The notes beneath the pieces were generated by a model. That model was not told where the DNA came from. It did not search any database and saw only the letters and a list, made by a program, of their open reading frames with translations. A program made the position numbers and the translations under genes. From the NCBI RefSeq assembly GCF_024518835.1, contig NZ_JANIGO010000001.1:620001-684000 (forward strand): DNA of 64,000 nt, in the 5' to 3' direction. Source of the stretch: Limnobacter humi (GTDB lineage: Bacteria; Pseudomonadota; Gammaproteobacteria; Burkholderiales; Burkholderiaceae_B). Shown piece by piece: positions 1-8,393 of the stretch. Position 1 is the first letter of the stretch. Each line of letters starts with the position of its first letter.

Positions 1-1821
1 CGGGAGCGTGTTGCACTGCTCGGTCGCAATGGCACGGGAAAAAGCACGCTGTTCCGGGTGTTGATGGGGCAGGTTCAGCCCGAAGATGGGCAGGTGATTC
101 GCCGGGACGGCCTGCGGGTGAGTTGCCTGGAACAGGCAGTACCCCTGGAGGTGAACGCCACGGTGTTTGATGTGGTGGCACAAGGGCTGGGGCCCATTGG
201 TGAGTGGGTTCATGTGTTGCATGCCAGCCACCTGAACCCCGCATCGGTTGACCAGGCCCGGTTGGAGCACGCCCAACACCTGTTGGCCGAGCACCATGGG
301 TGGCATCTGGAGAGTGAGGTTGAGCAAACCCTGTCACGCTTCCGGCTGGATGGTCAGCAACCATTTGCCAAATTGTCTGGCGGCATGAAACGAAAGGTGA
401 TGCTGGCCCGCGCCCTGGTCAGCAACCCAGATGTGTTGATGCTAGACGAGCCCACCAACCACCTGGACATTCCCAGCATTGAACTGTTGGAAGACCAGAT
501 TCGACAATTCAAAGGCGCCGTGATTTTTGTCAGTCACGACCGCAGCTTCATGCGCAAGCTGGCCACCCGGGTGTGTGATCTGGACCGTGGCCACCTGAAA
601 AGCTGGTCGGGCGGCTATGAGGGCTACCTCAAAGGCAAGGCTGAATTTCTGGCCGCCGAAGAAAAAGCCGTGGCCCTGTTTGATAAAAAACTGGCTGAAG
701 AAGAAGTGTGGATACGCCGCGGCATTGAAGCCCGCCGCACCCGCAATGAGGGACGAGTGCGTGCCTTGATGGACATGCGTCGCCAGTTTTCGGAGCGGCG
801 CAATGTGCTGGGCACTGCCCGGGTTCAGGTGCAGGAAGCCGACCGAAGCGGCAAAGTGGTGGCGGACATTGATGAACTTGAATTGGCGCTGGATGGATTT
901 CCGATTCTTAAAAACTTCAGCAATGTGATCTTGCGGGGCGAGAAAATTGGTTTTCTGGGTCCCAACGGGGTTGGAAAAACCACAGCATTGAAAGCCCTGT
1001 TGGGACAAATCAAGGCGGATGCGGGTACGGTCAAGTTGGGAACGAAACTGGAAATTGCCTATTTCGACCAGTTGCGCAGCCAGTTCAATGAAGCGGACAC
1101 CGCGGTGGACATCATCGGTGCGGGGAAGGAGTTCATCACGATGGATGGTCAACCCCGGCATGTGATTGGCTATCTGCAGGATTTCCTCTTCACACCCGAC
1201 CGCGCTCGGCAACCGGTGCGCAGCCTCTCGGGCGGCGAGCGTGCCCGCTTGCTACTTGCGCAGTTGTTTGCCAGCCCATCCAACGTGATGGTGTTGGACG
1301 AACCCACCAACGACCTGGACATTGAAACCCTGGAGCTGTTGGAAGACAAGCTGATGGCCTACCAAGGCACGCTGATTTTGGTCAGCCACGACCGTGAATT
1401 TCTGGATCAGATTGTGACCCGCTGTTGGGTCTTCGAGGGCGACGGGCAGGTGGGTGACTATGTGGGCGGGTACACCGATTGGTTGCGCCAACGCACGACT
1501 GACCCCTGGCAGAGCAAACCGATTGGCAAAGCACCCGCTGGCACAGACAGCTCAATCACTCAGGCTCAACCGGTGAGCCCAAGCGCCAAGGGTAAAAAGC
1601 TCAGCTACAAAGAGCAGCGGGAACTGGAAAGCCTGCCGGGTTTGATTGAACGCCTGGAGACCGAACAAGCAGAGCTGGTCAGCACGGTGGGTGACCCGTC
1701 GTTCTATCAGCAGCCTGCAGATGCCATGGCCGCAGTGCAACAGCGCCTGCAAATGCTGGAAGCCGAGCTGGCCAGTGCCTATGCGCGTTGGGAAGAACTG
1801 GAAAGCAAGATCAACCCGTGA
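1..1821 (+). CDS. uup: ABC-F family ATPase, Uup type (5' end outside window)
   Basis: Soluble ABC-F protein with two ATP-binding domains and no membrane domain; the family acts on ribosomes, and Uup is linked to precise transposon excision and DNA integrity. The reading frame is open from base 1, where the first Walker A (GRNGTGKST) is already present, so only a short N-terminus is missing. The two signatures are LSGGMKRK and LSGGERAR, each followed by a Walker B with DEPTNHLD or DEPTNDLD. The charged linker between the domains is rich in E, K and R. The last 70 residues form the coiled coil typical of Uup rather than EttA or YheS. It converges on the next gene with a 6-base gap. Confidence 0.93.
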   Translation, partial: RERVALLGRNGTGKSTLFRVLMGQVQPEDGQVIRRDGLRVSCLEQAVPLEVNATVFDVVAQGLGPIGEWVHVLHASHLNPASVDQARLEHAQHLLAEHHGWHLESEVEQTLSRFRLDGQQPFAKLSGGMKRKVMLARALVSNPDVLMLDEPTNHLDIPSIELLEDQIRQFKGAVIFVSHDRSFMRKLATRVCDLDRGHLKSWSGGYEGYLKGKAEFLAAEEKAVALFDKKLAEEEVWIRRGIEARRTRNEGRVRALMDMRRQFSERRNVLGTARVQVQEADRSGKVVADIDELELALDGFPILKNFSNVILRGEKIGFLGPNGVGKTTALKALLGQIKADAGTVKLGTKLEIAYFDQLRSQFNEADTAVDIIGAGKEFITMDGQPRHVIGYLQDFLFTPDRARQPVRSLSGGERARLLLAQLFASPSNVMVLDEPTNDLDIETLELLEDKLMAYQGTLILVSHDREFLDQIVTRCWVFEGDGQVGDYVGGYTDWLRQRTTDPWQSKPIGKAPAGTDSSITQAQPVSPSAKGKKLSYKEQRELESLPGLIERLETEQAELVSTVGDPSFYQQPADAMAAVQQRLQMLEAELASAYARWEELESKINP

Positions 1822-1827
1822 GCGGGG

Positions 1828-2703
1828 TCAACGAAAGCGCCGAGGACGCCCCGTAGAGTCCAGTGCGATGCCGAGTGACTCCCAAACCCGGTTGGCGTCC
1901 TCGTAGGCATTGGCCAATTGCAGGCGCATGCCATAAAACAGCAAGTCTTCTCGGGGTGTGCCGGGCAAATCTGGCACCCGGGCCTCCAGCAATTGACGGG
2001 CAGTCCATTCGCTGGCGATTGAAAAGCTACCCTCCAGCACTCGTCCGCCGGTCAGTTTTCGAACCTCCCAGGTGAAGTTTTGCCCCCAACCGAATTCCAC
2101 TGCGTTGGGGAAATGCACGCGCACATCGTCCAGCTGCTGAACCCAGAAGCGCTTGCCTTGACCATCAAAAATCAACAGCGAGCCTTCGCGGGGCAAATCG
2201 CCCTTGAAAACAAATTCAGGAAATCGGTTGAGCAACATGGCCCCTTCTTTGGGGGTCACAATCTCAAGTCCCAAAAAACGGGGCTCGGGCTGATTGCCCC
2301 GGCGCGGGTACCGCACCAGCCATTGCTCAGCAAGGTCATGCTCCAGCGGGGTCAAGGCTTGAACCTTGGGTTGTTCACCCTGGCGCACTGAAACGAACTG
2401 GTCCTTCAACAACAATCGGGCCGGGCCGCGATACACCCGTCGATTGCCAGTGCTTCGCACCATCAGGGACAATCGCGCGCCTTTGGCCAGCGCAATGCGG
2501 TGGCCAGGCACCAGCCTGTGCAGGGGCAACGCGTCATAGGTTTGACGGTTCTCATTGGTGATGGACACCCGACCCGCCACAGCCAGCACCAGGGCAGTTG
2601 GCTCTAAAAGAGACAATTCACCCGACGGGCTGGCCATTGCGACCGCCCCATGCAAACAGGCCAGTGTGCACAACAGCACCTGCCAGATTGTTCTCAGTAC
2701 CAT
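1828..2703 (-). CDS. Exported FecR-like hypothetical protein
   Basis: Not recognised with certainty. The 291-residue product starts with a signal peptide (cleavage near AMA-SPSG). A FecR-like segment follows at about residues 35-105, with the usual order of a short strand-rich core, a 'PGH' turn and a 'GARLSLMVRS' strand. The rest is strand-rich with many tryptophans and a helical tail that could hold a short TPR-like pair. Its ATG overlaps the last 10 bases of pldA, so the two are translationally coupled and this protein probably acts in the periplasm alongside the phospholipase. No catalytic motif is visible. Confidence 0.7.
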   Translation of the reverse strand: MVLRTIWQVLLCTLACLHGAVAMASPSGELSLLEPTALVLAVAGRVSITNENRQTYDALPLHRLVPGHRIALAKGARLSLMVRSTGNRRVYRGPARLLLKDQFVSVRQGEQPKVQALTPLEHDLAEQWLVRYPRRGNQPEPRFLGLEIVTPKEGAMLLNRFPEFVFKGDLPREGSLLIFDGQGKRFWVQQLDDVRVHFPNAVEFGWGQNFTWEVRKLTGGRVLEGSFSIASEWTARQLLEARVPDLPGTPREDLLFYGMRLQLANAYEDANRVWESLGIALDSTGRPRRFR

Positions 2704-3770
2704 CCCACCAGCGAGAAACCCACGCCCAAGTAATCGGACTTGTAATTGTAGTCAATCAGGCTTTCGCCGTAGCCACTGAAGTACTGGATATGACCACGCA
2801 AATTGCTGGTGATGGGAATGCCCCAGTCCAACTGGATGGCACCCCGTGAACGGTCGCCACCACGGAAGGTGTGCCGGGCCAACATCGACAATTCATGCCC
2901 ATTGATTTTGTGCACGAGCAGAATGTCACCCCGTCCCATGTAGTCGCTGATGTCGGGATTATCATCGGTTTCCTTGGCTTCGGAAATGCGAACCCAGGGG
3001 CGAATTTGCAAGAGGGTGTTTTCACGCTCCAGACCCACCATGCCGATGACACGGTTCCATGAACGCGACAGAGGCAACGCACGGCCATTGGACTGATGGT
3101 TCAAACTCAAGCCCAGTAGCCGGGGCTTCCAGCCGGTGGCCTCCGCAAATTCAGTCCAGCTGCTGCGCCAGGTGAACATCAGCTCTGGCTCGTAGTTGGT
3201 TTCCCGAAACGGTCTGGAGGTGTCGCTGTTGTAGACCTGCCATCGACTAGACTGGGTATAACCAAACCACACATCGCCGTTGTCACCGAAGAGGTTTTCC
3301 ACCACCTTGGTTTTCAGGCTGAGCTGAAATTTGGTTTCGTTCTGGTCCAGGTTTTCCGGTGAACTCACCGTATTTAACGGGTTGGGGCTGCTCGGCCGCG
3401 TGTTGGGTGAACTGTTGTGAATCAGCGGCAACAGGTAGACCGGCTTGTAAGGGCGAACCTGGAAAGTACCGCGCTTGGATTCCGGCGACAATTCCCACCG
3501 CTGGTCCAACCAGGACAAAGTGCTGTCGCTGGTGTTTTTATAGAGCAGCAGACCGCCGTCGAGCGGGGCAGCCACCTCAGGGGCCTTGCCACCTTGGGCC
3601 ACTTGGGCCCGACCTGTCGCATCATCAAAACAACGCAGTCGAAGCTGGTCATCTTCCAGAAACAGACACCGTCGCAATGCCTGCTCATCGAGGGTTTTGT
3701 AATGGATGTCGTCGGCATGGGCCAAGGACAGCGCCCCCAGAAGGGCAGTGAACAACAAGGTGCGCTTCAT
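2694..3770 (-). CDS. pldA: Outer-membrane phospholipase A (OMPLA)
   Basis: Calcium-dependent outer-membrane phospholipase A1/A2 that degrades mislocalised phospholipids in the outer leaflet. The start at MKRTLLF gives a clear signal peptide ending in LAHA; an upstream in-frame start would add 14 residues before it. The catalytic triad is visible as H225 and S227 in the NHQSNGR motif and N239 in SRSWNR. Their 2- and 12-residue spacing is exactly that of E. coli H142/S144/N156. The protein ends in an aromatic residue (GWY), as outer-membrane barrels do. The N-terminal 120 residues before the barrel are longer than in E. coli. Confidence 0.93.
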   Translation of the reverse strand: MKRTLLFTALLGALSLAHADDIHYKTLDEQALRRCLFLEDDQLRLRCFDDATGRAQVAQGGKAPEVAAPLDGGLLLYKNTSDSTLSWLDQRWELSPESKRGTFQVRPYKPVYLLPLIHNSSPNTRPSSPNPLNTVSSPENLDQNETKFQLSLKTKVVENLFGDNGDVWFGYTQSSRWQVYNSDTSRPFRETNYEPELMFTWRSSWTEFAEATGWKPRLLGLSLNHQSNGRALPLSRSWNRVIGMVGLERENTLLQIRPWVRISEAKETDDNPDISDYMGRGDILLVHKINGHELSMLARHTFRGGDRSRGAIQLDWGIPITSNLRGHIQYFSGYGESLIDYNYKSDYLGVGFSLVGWY

Positions 3771-3794
3771 GATTTGGACTGTAAAGGTGATGCG

Positions 3795-3825
3795 TTGGCG
3801 AAAGTCTCTCACATTTGGTTACAAT
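3795..3825 (+). promoter_or_regulatory. Candidate MerR-type promoter with 19-bp spacer, leaderless
   Basis: A -35-like TTGGCG (3795-3800) and a -10 TACAAT (3820-3825) are separated by 19 bp, the elongated spacing typical of promoters twisted by MerR proteins. The predicted start of transcription falls about 7 bases past the -10, on the ATG of the MerR gene at 3832. There is no Shine-Dalgarno sequence in this gap. This suggests autoregulation and a leaderless mRNA. No clear dyad is visible in the spacer. Confidence 0.5.
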
Positions 3826-3831
3826 CACCAC

Positions 3832-4740
3832 ATGGTTTCTTTCCGGTTCAAGAAAAGTTCATCGAGCAAAGACCCGTCCAACGGCACAGCCGGACGGGAA
3901 TACACCATTGATGAACTGGCCCGTACGGCCAACACCACCGTGCGCAATGTTCGGGCCTATCAAGACCGTGGCTTGCTGGCCCCACCTGAAAAACGCGGTC
4001 GCGTTGGCTTTTACAGTGAAGACCACCTGTCCCGACTGAAGTTGATTGGCCAAATGCTCGGCCGCGGTTACACCCTGGGCAACATTCAGGAAATGCTGGA
4101 TGCGATCGACAAGGGCTATGACCTTCGGCAGTTGCTCGGTTTAACGCACGCCATCACCAGCCCGTGGACGGACGAAGCGCCCAAGAATTTCAACCCGGTG
4201 CATTTGGCCACCATGTTTGGTACCAACCTTAGCCGCGGTGCGTTGGCACGCACCATCGAACTGGGTTTGCTGGAACCGGATGGTTTGAGATACCGGGCCA
4301 CCAGCCCAAAAATTTTGCATGCTGGTGCTGAAATGGCCGCTGCGGGCATTCCGCTCATCGATCTGCTGGAGTTGATTGCGTCGCTGCGCAGCCACCTGGA
4401 AAGTTTTTGTGATCAGGCGGTGTCCTTGTTCGTGAAAGAGCTGGACCAATACGGCGACAACTTGCCGCCCAAAGAAGAACTGCCCCGATTGGCTCAGTTG
4501 ATCTGGAAAATTCGACCGTTGGCCATGACAGCGATTGAATCGGAAGTGTCGCGGGCGCTGCAAAAATCTGCCAGCAAGTTTGTGGACGAACGCATCATGG
4601 GTCTGCTGGACAAAATGGCCGAGGAAGCATTGCCGGGCTTGAACCTGTCTGGCATTAAACCGGATTGGTCCATGCCCGCTGCAAGCCCCGCCACGGATCC
4701 GGACGCCGCCAGCAGCGGTGAACCACCTTCCGAGCGCTAA
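3832..4740 (+). CDS. MerR family transcriptional regulator with long C-terminal domain
   Basis: DNA-binding regulator. The winged helix-turn-helix runs from about residue 22 to 92 (EYTIDELARTANTTVRNVRAY, then QDRGLLAPP and FYSEDHLSRL). The remaining 200 residues are helical and do not resemble a metal-binding MerR tail, as no paired cysteines are present, so the effector is unknown. The start was chosen at the ATG at 3832, because the longer open frame upstream runs into the pldA promoter and lacks similarity to the family. It is divergent from pldA with a 61-base gap, so pldA is a possible target besides its own promoter. The C-terminus (A/S/P-rich) is probably disordered. Confidence 0.85.
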   Translation: MVSFRFKKSSSSKDPSNGTAGREYTIDELARTANTTVRNVRAYQDRGLLAPPEKRGRVGFYSEDHLSRLKLIGQMLGRGYTLGNIQEMLDAIDKGYDLRQLLGLTHAITSPWTDEAPKNFNPVHLATMFGTNLSRGALARTIELGLLEPDGLRYRATSPKILHAGAEMAAAGIPLIDLLELIASLRSHLESFCDQAVSLFVKELDQYGDNLPPKEELPRLAQLIWKIRPLAMTAIESEVSRALQKSASKFVDERIMGLLDKMAEEALPGLNLSGIKPDWSMPAASPATDPDAASSGEPPSER

Positions 4741-4749
4741 TCCGAACGG

Positions 4750-7700
4750 TCAATTCACAGTGGTCGGCGGTTGTTGCCGGCCGTGTTCGTTCAGCACCAA
4801 CCACAGGGTGTTGCCTTCCGTGGTGGATTCATAATCAAAACGGGACGACACCAGGTGGATGAACTTCAACCCCATGCCGCCCTCGGGCAAACGGTTCAGC
4901 TCGGTTTCTTCATTGATGGTGCAGCGCTGTGCGATTGCATCCAGCACCGCCACGGGGATGGGCTTGCCCTGGTCGTTTAATACAATGCCCAAGGCATGCT
5001 CAAAAGCCAGCACCGCAATCACGGCTGGCTTGGGGCGCTCTGCCCGGAAACCATGCACCATCACATTGGTCAGCGCCTCAGACACCGCAAGGTCCGCATT
5101 GTAGGCCACTTGGTCGTCATAACCCAGGCGCTCCGAAAACGCCCGCACCGCTTGGCTAACCGCACCAATGCTGGTGGTATCGCACACCAAGCGGTAGGCC
5201 ATGCTGTCCCGCAATTCACCCAGCGTCAACGGCTCGCAGGTGGCATCCAGTCGATCGCGGGTCTGCAAGGCAAGACCCAGCAGCCGCTGCTTCCAGTAGT
5301 CCATTTGGTTGGGCGCAAAGTCCCAGGGCTGGACATCAAATTGCTCGCGCCATTGAATACCGCTGAGCATGAAGTCCTGAAGGTTGTATTCCAACACCGG
5401 ATTCAAGCTGAGCAACCGGGCAAACTCATCTTCCAACCTGCAATGGCCCTGCCATCGCGCATCGTCAGGCAACAACACCGACTGTGTCCACACGGCAGGA
5501 TCGGTCAACCCCAACCCTTCGGCACACACGGATGGATAAATGAAAAGTCGGCTGCCAGGCTTGATCAAGTCCTGAAAAATCACCTGCCCCTGCGGTGCAT
5601 TGACCGCCTGAAACAGGGGAGTCTCGCCGGGCTGTGCAATCAGCACCGACCAATGGCCCAGACCGGCTAGCAGCAGGGAGCCCTGGTCCAGGTTCAACAA
5701 ACCATACAACAGGTCAAACGGCCTGCGCTTGGCACCCAGCGAGGGGGAAATCTCCATGAGTTCAGCCTGCACCAGCGCTGGCGAGGCCAGGTGACGGCGC
5801 AATTTCGAACTGGAGGGGTCCTTGGGAAACAACACCTGGGTGGCCCGGTCCAGCGAGAACCAGCGAGACAGGGCCATGGCCTGCAGGGCCGTGGAGGTGT
5901 CATCGCCAGGCATGGAGATCATGAAAAACCCATACTCATTGGGTTGGGTCTCAAGCAAACCCATTTGCTGGCCACACACATAAGCCTGCGGCTGATACAG
6001 CATTTGCAGGGCAAACGGCCAAGGCTCGGTTCTGGTTTTGGGCAAGAGGGCCCGCTGGATGCGGGACACCTCGCGCATGTCACGTTGCAAAGCGTCGTAC
6101 AGCGCGGCCAACTCGGAATGCCTGGCCTCTAGGCTGGTGTGCAGGTCGGCGATGCGCTCAGCGGTTTTCAGGCGAACCTTCAACTCACTGGGGTTGACTG
6201 GCTTGGTCAGGAAATCATCAGCGCCCACACGCAAGCTGTTGAGCAAATCATCCCGGGTTGCATACCCCGTGATCATGATGATGTAAATGTAGGAATCCTG
6301 GTGCGCACGCACATGCTCGCACAACTCAATCCCGCTCATCCCGGGCATGTCCCAGTCGGTCAATACAAAGTCAGGCTTGACCGAATCAATCAGGGTGACC
6401 GCCTCATGCCCGTTCTTGGCGGCATGCACCTCATAACCCCAACTGTTGAGCATGGCCTCGAAAATTCGAAGAAAACTCTTGGAGTCGTCGACAATCACTA
6501 TGGATTTGGGTGCCAGTTCATGGTGGATGTCCAGCTCATGCGCGGGCAGAATTTCCTGATGGCGAAACACGGTTTCGCCTGAATTTTTGCGGCCGCCCGG
6601 GTTGGCATCCACCGAGAGAAAAGGATCGGCTGACAACATGAGGATGGACACATCGTCCTGGAAACCGTGTTGCTGAACCGCCTTACCGCCCCAGTCCAGA
6701 ATGGTCTCCTCGATCAGGTGTGGCAACCGTCCGGGCAACCCGCCCTGTGCCAGTACCTGGGCCTCAATGCTGCGCAGCAGTCGATCTTCACCAAAGCCTT
6801 CGTCCTGAGGCGACATCACTTCGGTCAGACCATCGGAGTACAGCAACAGCACATCTCCCTGCTCCAGGGTGAGGTCAATGTCCTCGAAATCGTCCGTGTC
6901 AAACAGGCCCACGGGATAACCCCCGCCACCCAACGTGCGGACTCGGCCATCCGATTTGATCAACAGCGGCGAAGGGTGTCCTGCCTGACACAGGGAAACC
7001 TTGCGGGTTCGACTGTCCATCAGGCCATAAATCATGGTGAAGTAGGACAGGTCAGTGTCTGTCTGCTGGAAGAGGCGGTTCAAACGGGCAACCACCCGTG
7101 ACGGTTGAGCCACGGTGCGGGCAGTGGCGTGTCCGCCACCCTGGTCATAGAGCAAACTGGATGCAGATTGATCCGCAAACATTTGAACCAGTTGCATCGA
7201 TTTGACCGCAGCTGGCACCCCATGGCCCGACACATCCAGCAGGTAAAAGCCATAAACGTCCGGCTCCAGCTGAAACACATGCAGGTGGTCCCCAGACACA
7301 TACATGGATGGCGCTGACAGCCATTGATAATGCAGTTGGGGAAACGGCGACACCGCCGGGGGCAGATAACTGCGCTGCAAGACCGAGACTGTTTTGAGGT
7401 CGTCGGCAATGGCCTTGTGCGCCTGTGCCAAAGCGTCGGTTTGGTGCTTCAGTTGGGCCTGCAATTCAATGCGGCGAACAGCCGATTGCAAACGGGCTTC
7501 CAGCTCATTGCCATCAATCGGCTTGCTGAGAACGTCATCGGCTCCGGCATCCAGCGCTTTGATGAGAAACTCCTCATCCGACTGGGCCGACATCAAAATA
7601 ACGTAGGTGTATTGTTCCAGCGCCATGTCGCGAAGCTGCTGGCACAGTTCCGTGCCCTGCATGCCCGGCATTTGCCAGTCTGCAAGCACCAGTTGGAATT

Positions 7701-7866
7701 TGTCGTGTTGAATGCGAGAGAGTGCTTCTTGGCCACTGGAGGCCACTTCAACGCCGTAACCCCATTTGGAGACCATGTGGACAAACAAGCTCCGCTCCAC
7801 CACGGAGTCGTCCACCACCAGTATTCGGGGAAGTGCCCGGTCAACCATCGGGCTGTTTGCAGACAT
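4750..7866 (-). CDS. Partner-switch regulator: REC-PP2C-REC-pseudoPP2C-HATPase
   Basis: Large soluble signalling protein (1038 aa). Domains in order: receiver 1 (about 13-130, acidic pair D19/D20, phosphoacceptor D63); coiled linker; SpoIIE/RsbU-type PP2C phosphatase (about 165-400, metal-binding Asp D193, D211 in DVSGHG, D345 in SDGLTE); receiver 2 (about 455-575, D460/D461, phosphoacceptor D504, TKP lysine); a matching linker; a second PP2C-like module (about 605-800); and an RsbW-like HATPase domain (about 890-1030, N-box asparagine N934 in EALTNV, G-box GGMGLKF). In PP2C 2 the three metal Asp positions read Q633, S651 and Ser (IYPSV), so it should be inactive. Such proteins phosphorylate and dephosphorylate a STAS partner; the STAS gene overlaps the start as TGATG. 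Confidence 0.88.
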   Translation of the reverse strand: MSANSPMVDRALPRILVVDDSVVERSLFVHMVSKWGYGVEVASSGQEALSRIQHDKFQLVLADWQMPGMQGTELCQQLRDMALEQYTYVILMSAQSDEEFLIKALDAGADDVLSKPIDGNELEARLQSAVRRIELQAQLKHQTDALAQAHKAIADDLKTVSVLQRSYLPPAVSPFPQLHYQWLSAPSMYVSGDHLHVFQLEPDVYGFYLLDVSGHGVPAAVKSMQLVQMFADQSASSLLYDQGGGHATARTVAQPSRVVARLNRLFQQTDTDLSYFTMIYGLMDSRTRKVSLCQAGHPSPLLIKSDGRVRTLGGGGYPVGLFDTDDFEDIDLTLEQGDVLLLYSDGLTEVMSPQDEGFGEDRLLRSIEAQVLAQGGLPGRLPHLIEETILDWGGKAVQQHGFQDDVSILMLSADPFLSVDANPGGRKNSGETVFRHQEILPAHELDIHHELAPKSIVIVDDSKSFLRIFEAMLNSWGYEVHAAKNGHEAVTLIDSVKPDFVLTDWDMPGMSGIELCEHVRAHQDSYIYIIMITGYATRDDLLNSLRVGADDFLTKPVNPSELKVRLKTAERIADLHTSLEARHSELAALYDALQRDMREVSRIQRALLPKTRTEPWPFALQMLYQPQAYVCGQQMGLLETQPNEYGFFMISMPGDDTSTALQAMALSRWFSLDRATQVLFPKDPSSSKLRRHLASPALVQAELMEISPSLGAKRRPFDLLYGLLNLDQGSLLLAGLGHWSVLIAQPGETPLFQAVNAPQGQVIFQDLIKPGSRLFIYPSVCAEGLGLTDPAVWTQSVLLPDDARWQGHCRLEDEFARLLSLNPVLEYNLQDFMLSGIQWREQFDVQPWDFAPNQMDYWKQRLLGLALQTRDRLDATCEPLTLGELRDSMAYRLVCDTTSIGAVSQAVRAFSERLGYDDQVAYNADLAVSEALTNVMVHGFRAERPKPAVIAVLAFEHALGIVLNDQGKPIPVAVLDAIAQRCTINEETELNRLPEGGMGLKFIHLVSSRFDYESTTEGNTLWLVLNEHGRQQPPTTVN

Positions 7867-8204
7867 CAGCTTTTGCGCAGCGCTTCCAGCGCTTTGGGGA
7901 TGTCATCCACCAACAGGAATTGGCGGTCCATCCGGGAGAGTTCAAACATCATTCGAACCGATTTGTGCATGCCCACCAACGCCAGTTTGCCTTGATGGCT
8001 CATGACGTTTTTCAGCAGCGCCACCAATGCACCCAGGCCACCGGAATCCACCAATTTAACTTGGCTGATGTCAACAGCAATTTTATTTTGGACGTCAATC
8101 TTGGACACCACGGTGTTGCGAATGATGGTGCCCACCGCGCTGTCCAGCCGGACGGCTTCAACCCGTACCACCAGTGCGCCATCCAGCTCTTCAGTTGAAA
8201 TCAT
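7866..8204 (-). CDS. STAS-domain anti-sigma factor antagonist
   Basis: Small single-domain protein (112 aa) of the SpoIIAA/RsbV type. The conserved phosphorylatable serine is S54 in LVDSGGLGAL, preceded by the usual strand VDISQVKLV. It is the likely substrate of the kinase and phosphatase domains encoded by the next gene, whose ATG shares one base with its stop codon. A Shine-Dalgarno-like AAGGAAC precedes the start. The gene is divergent from the cellulose operon, so it may switch a factor acting on cellulose production; that link is inferred from position only. Confidence 0.88.
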   Translation of the reverse strand: MISTEELDGALVVRVEAVRLDSAVGTIIRNTVVSKIDVQNKIAVDISQVKLVDSGGLGALVALLKNVMSHQGKLALVGMHKSVRMMFELSRMDRQFLLVDDIPKALEALRKS

Positions 8205-8286
8205 GATTATTGTTCCTTGATGAAGGCCCGCCCATGTGCGTTGCCAGAATCATCCAAACGCCTGCTTTGTCATGAATAAATGACAT

Positions 8287-8314
8287 TTGAACCTTAGCAT
8301 ACGGCGAATATTAA
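8287..8314 (+). promoter_or_regulatory. Candidate sigma-70 promoter of the cellulose operon
   Basis: TTGAAC (8287-8292) and TATTAA (8309-8314) with a 16-bp spacer lie in the AT-rich gap between the STAS gene and bcsB, about 80-130 bases before the possible bcsB starts. It was found by eye only and no operator was recognised. Confidence 0.35.
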
Positions 8315-8393
8315 GATATCGTGTGAAAAGAGGGTTAAATTGCGGTGTAGTTTTCAGAAACATCGACAAAAACAGTGGGTTTCCGGCCTGTGC

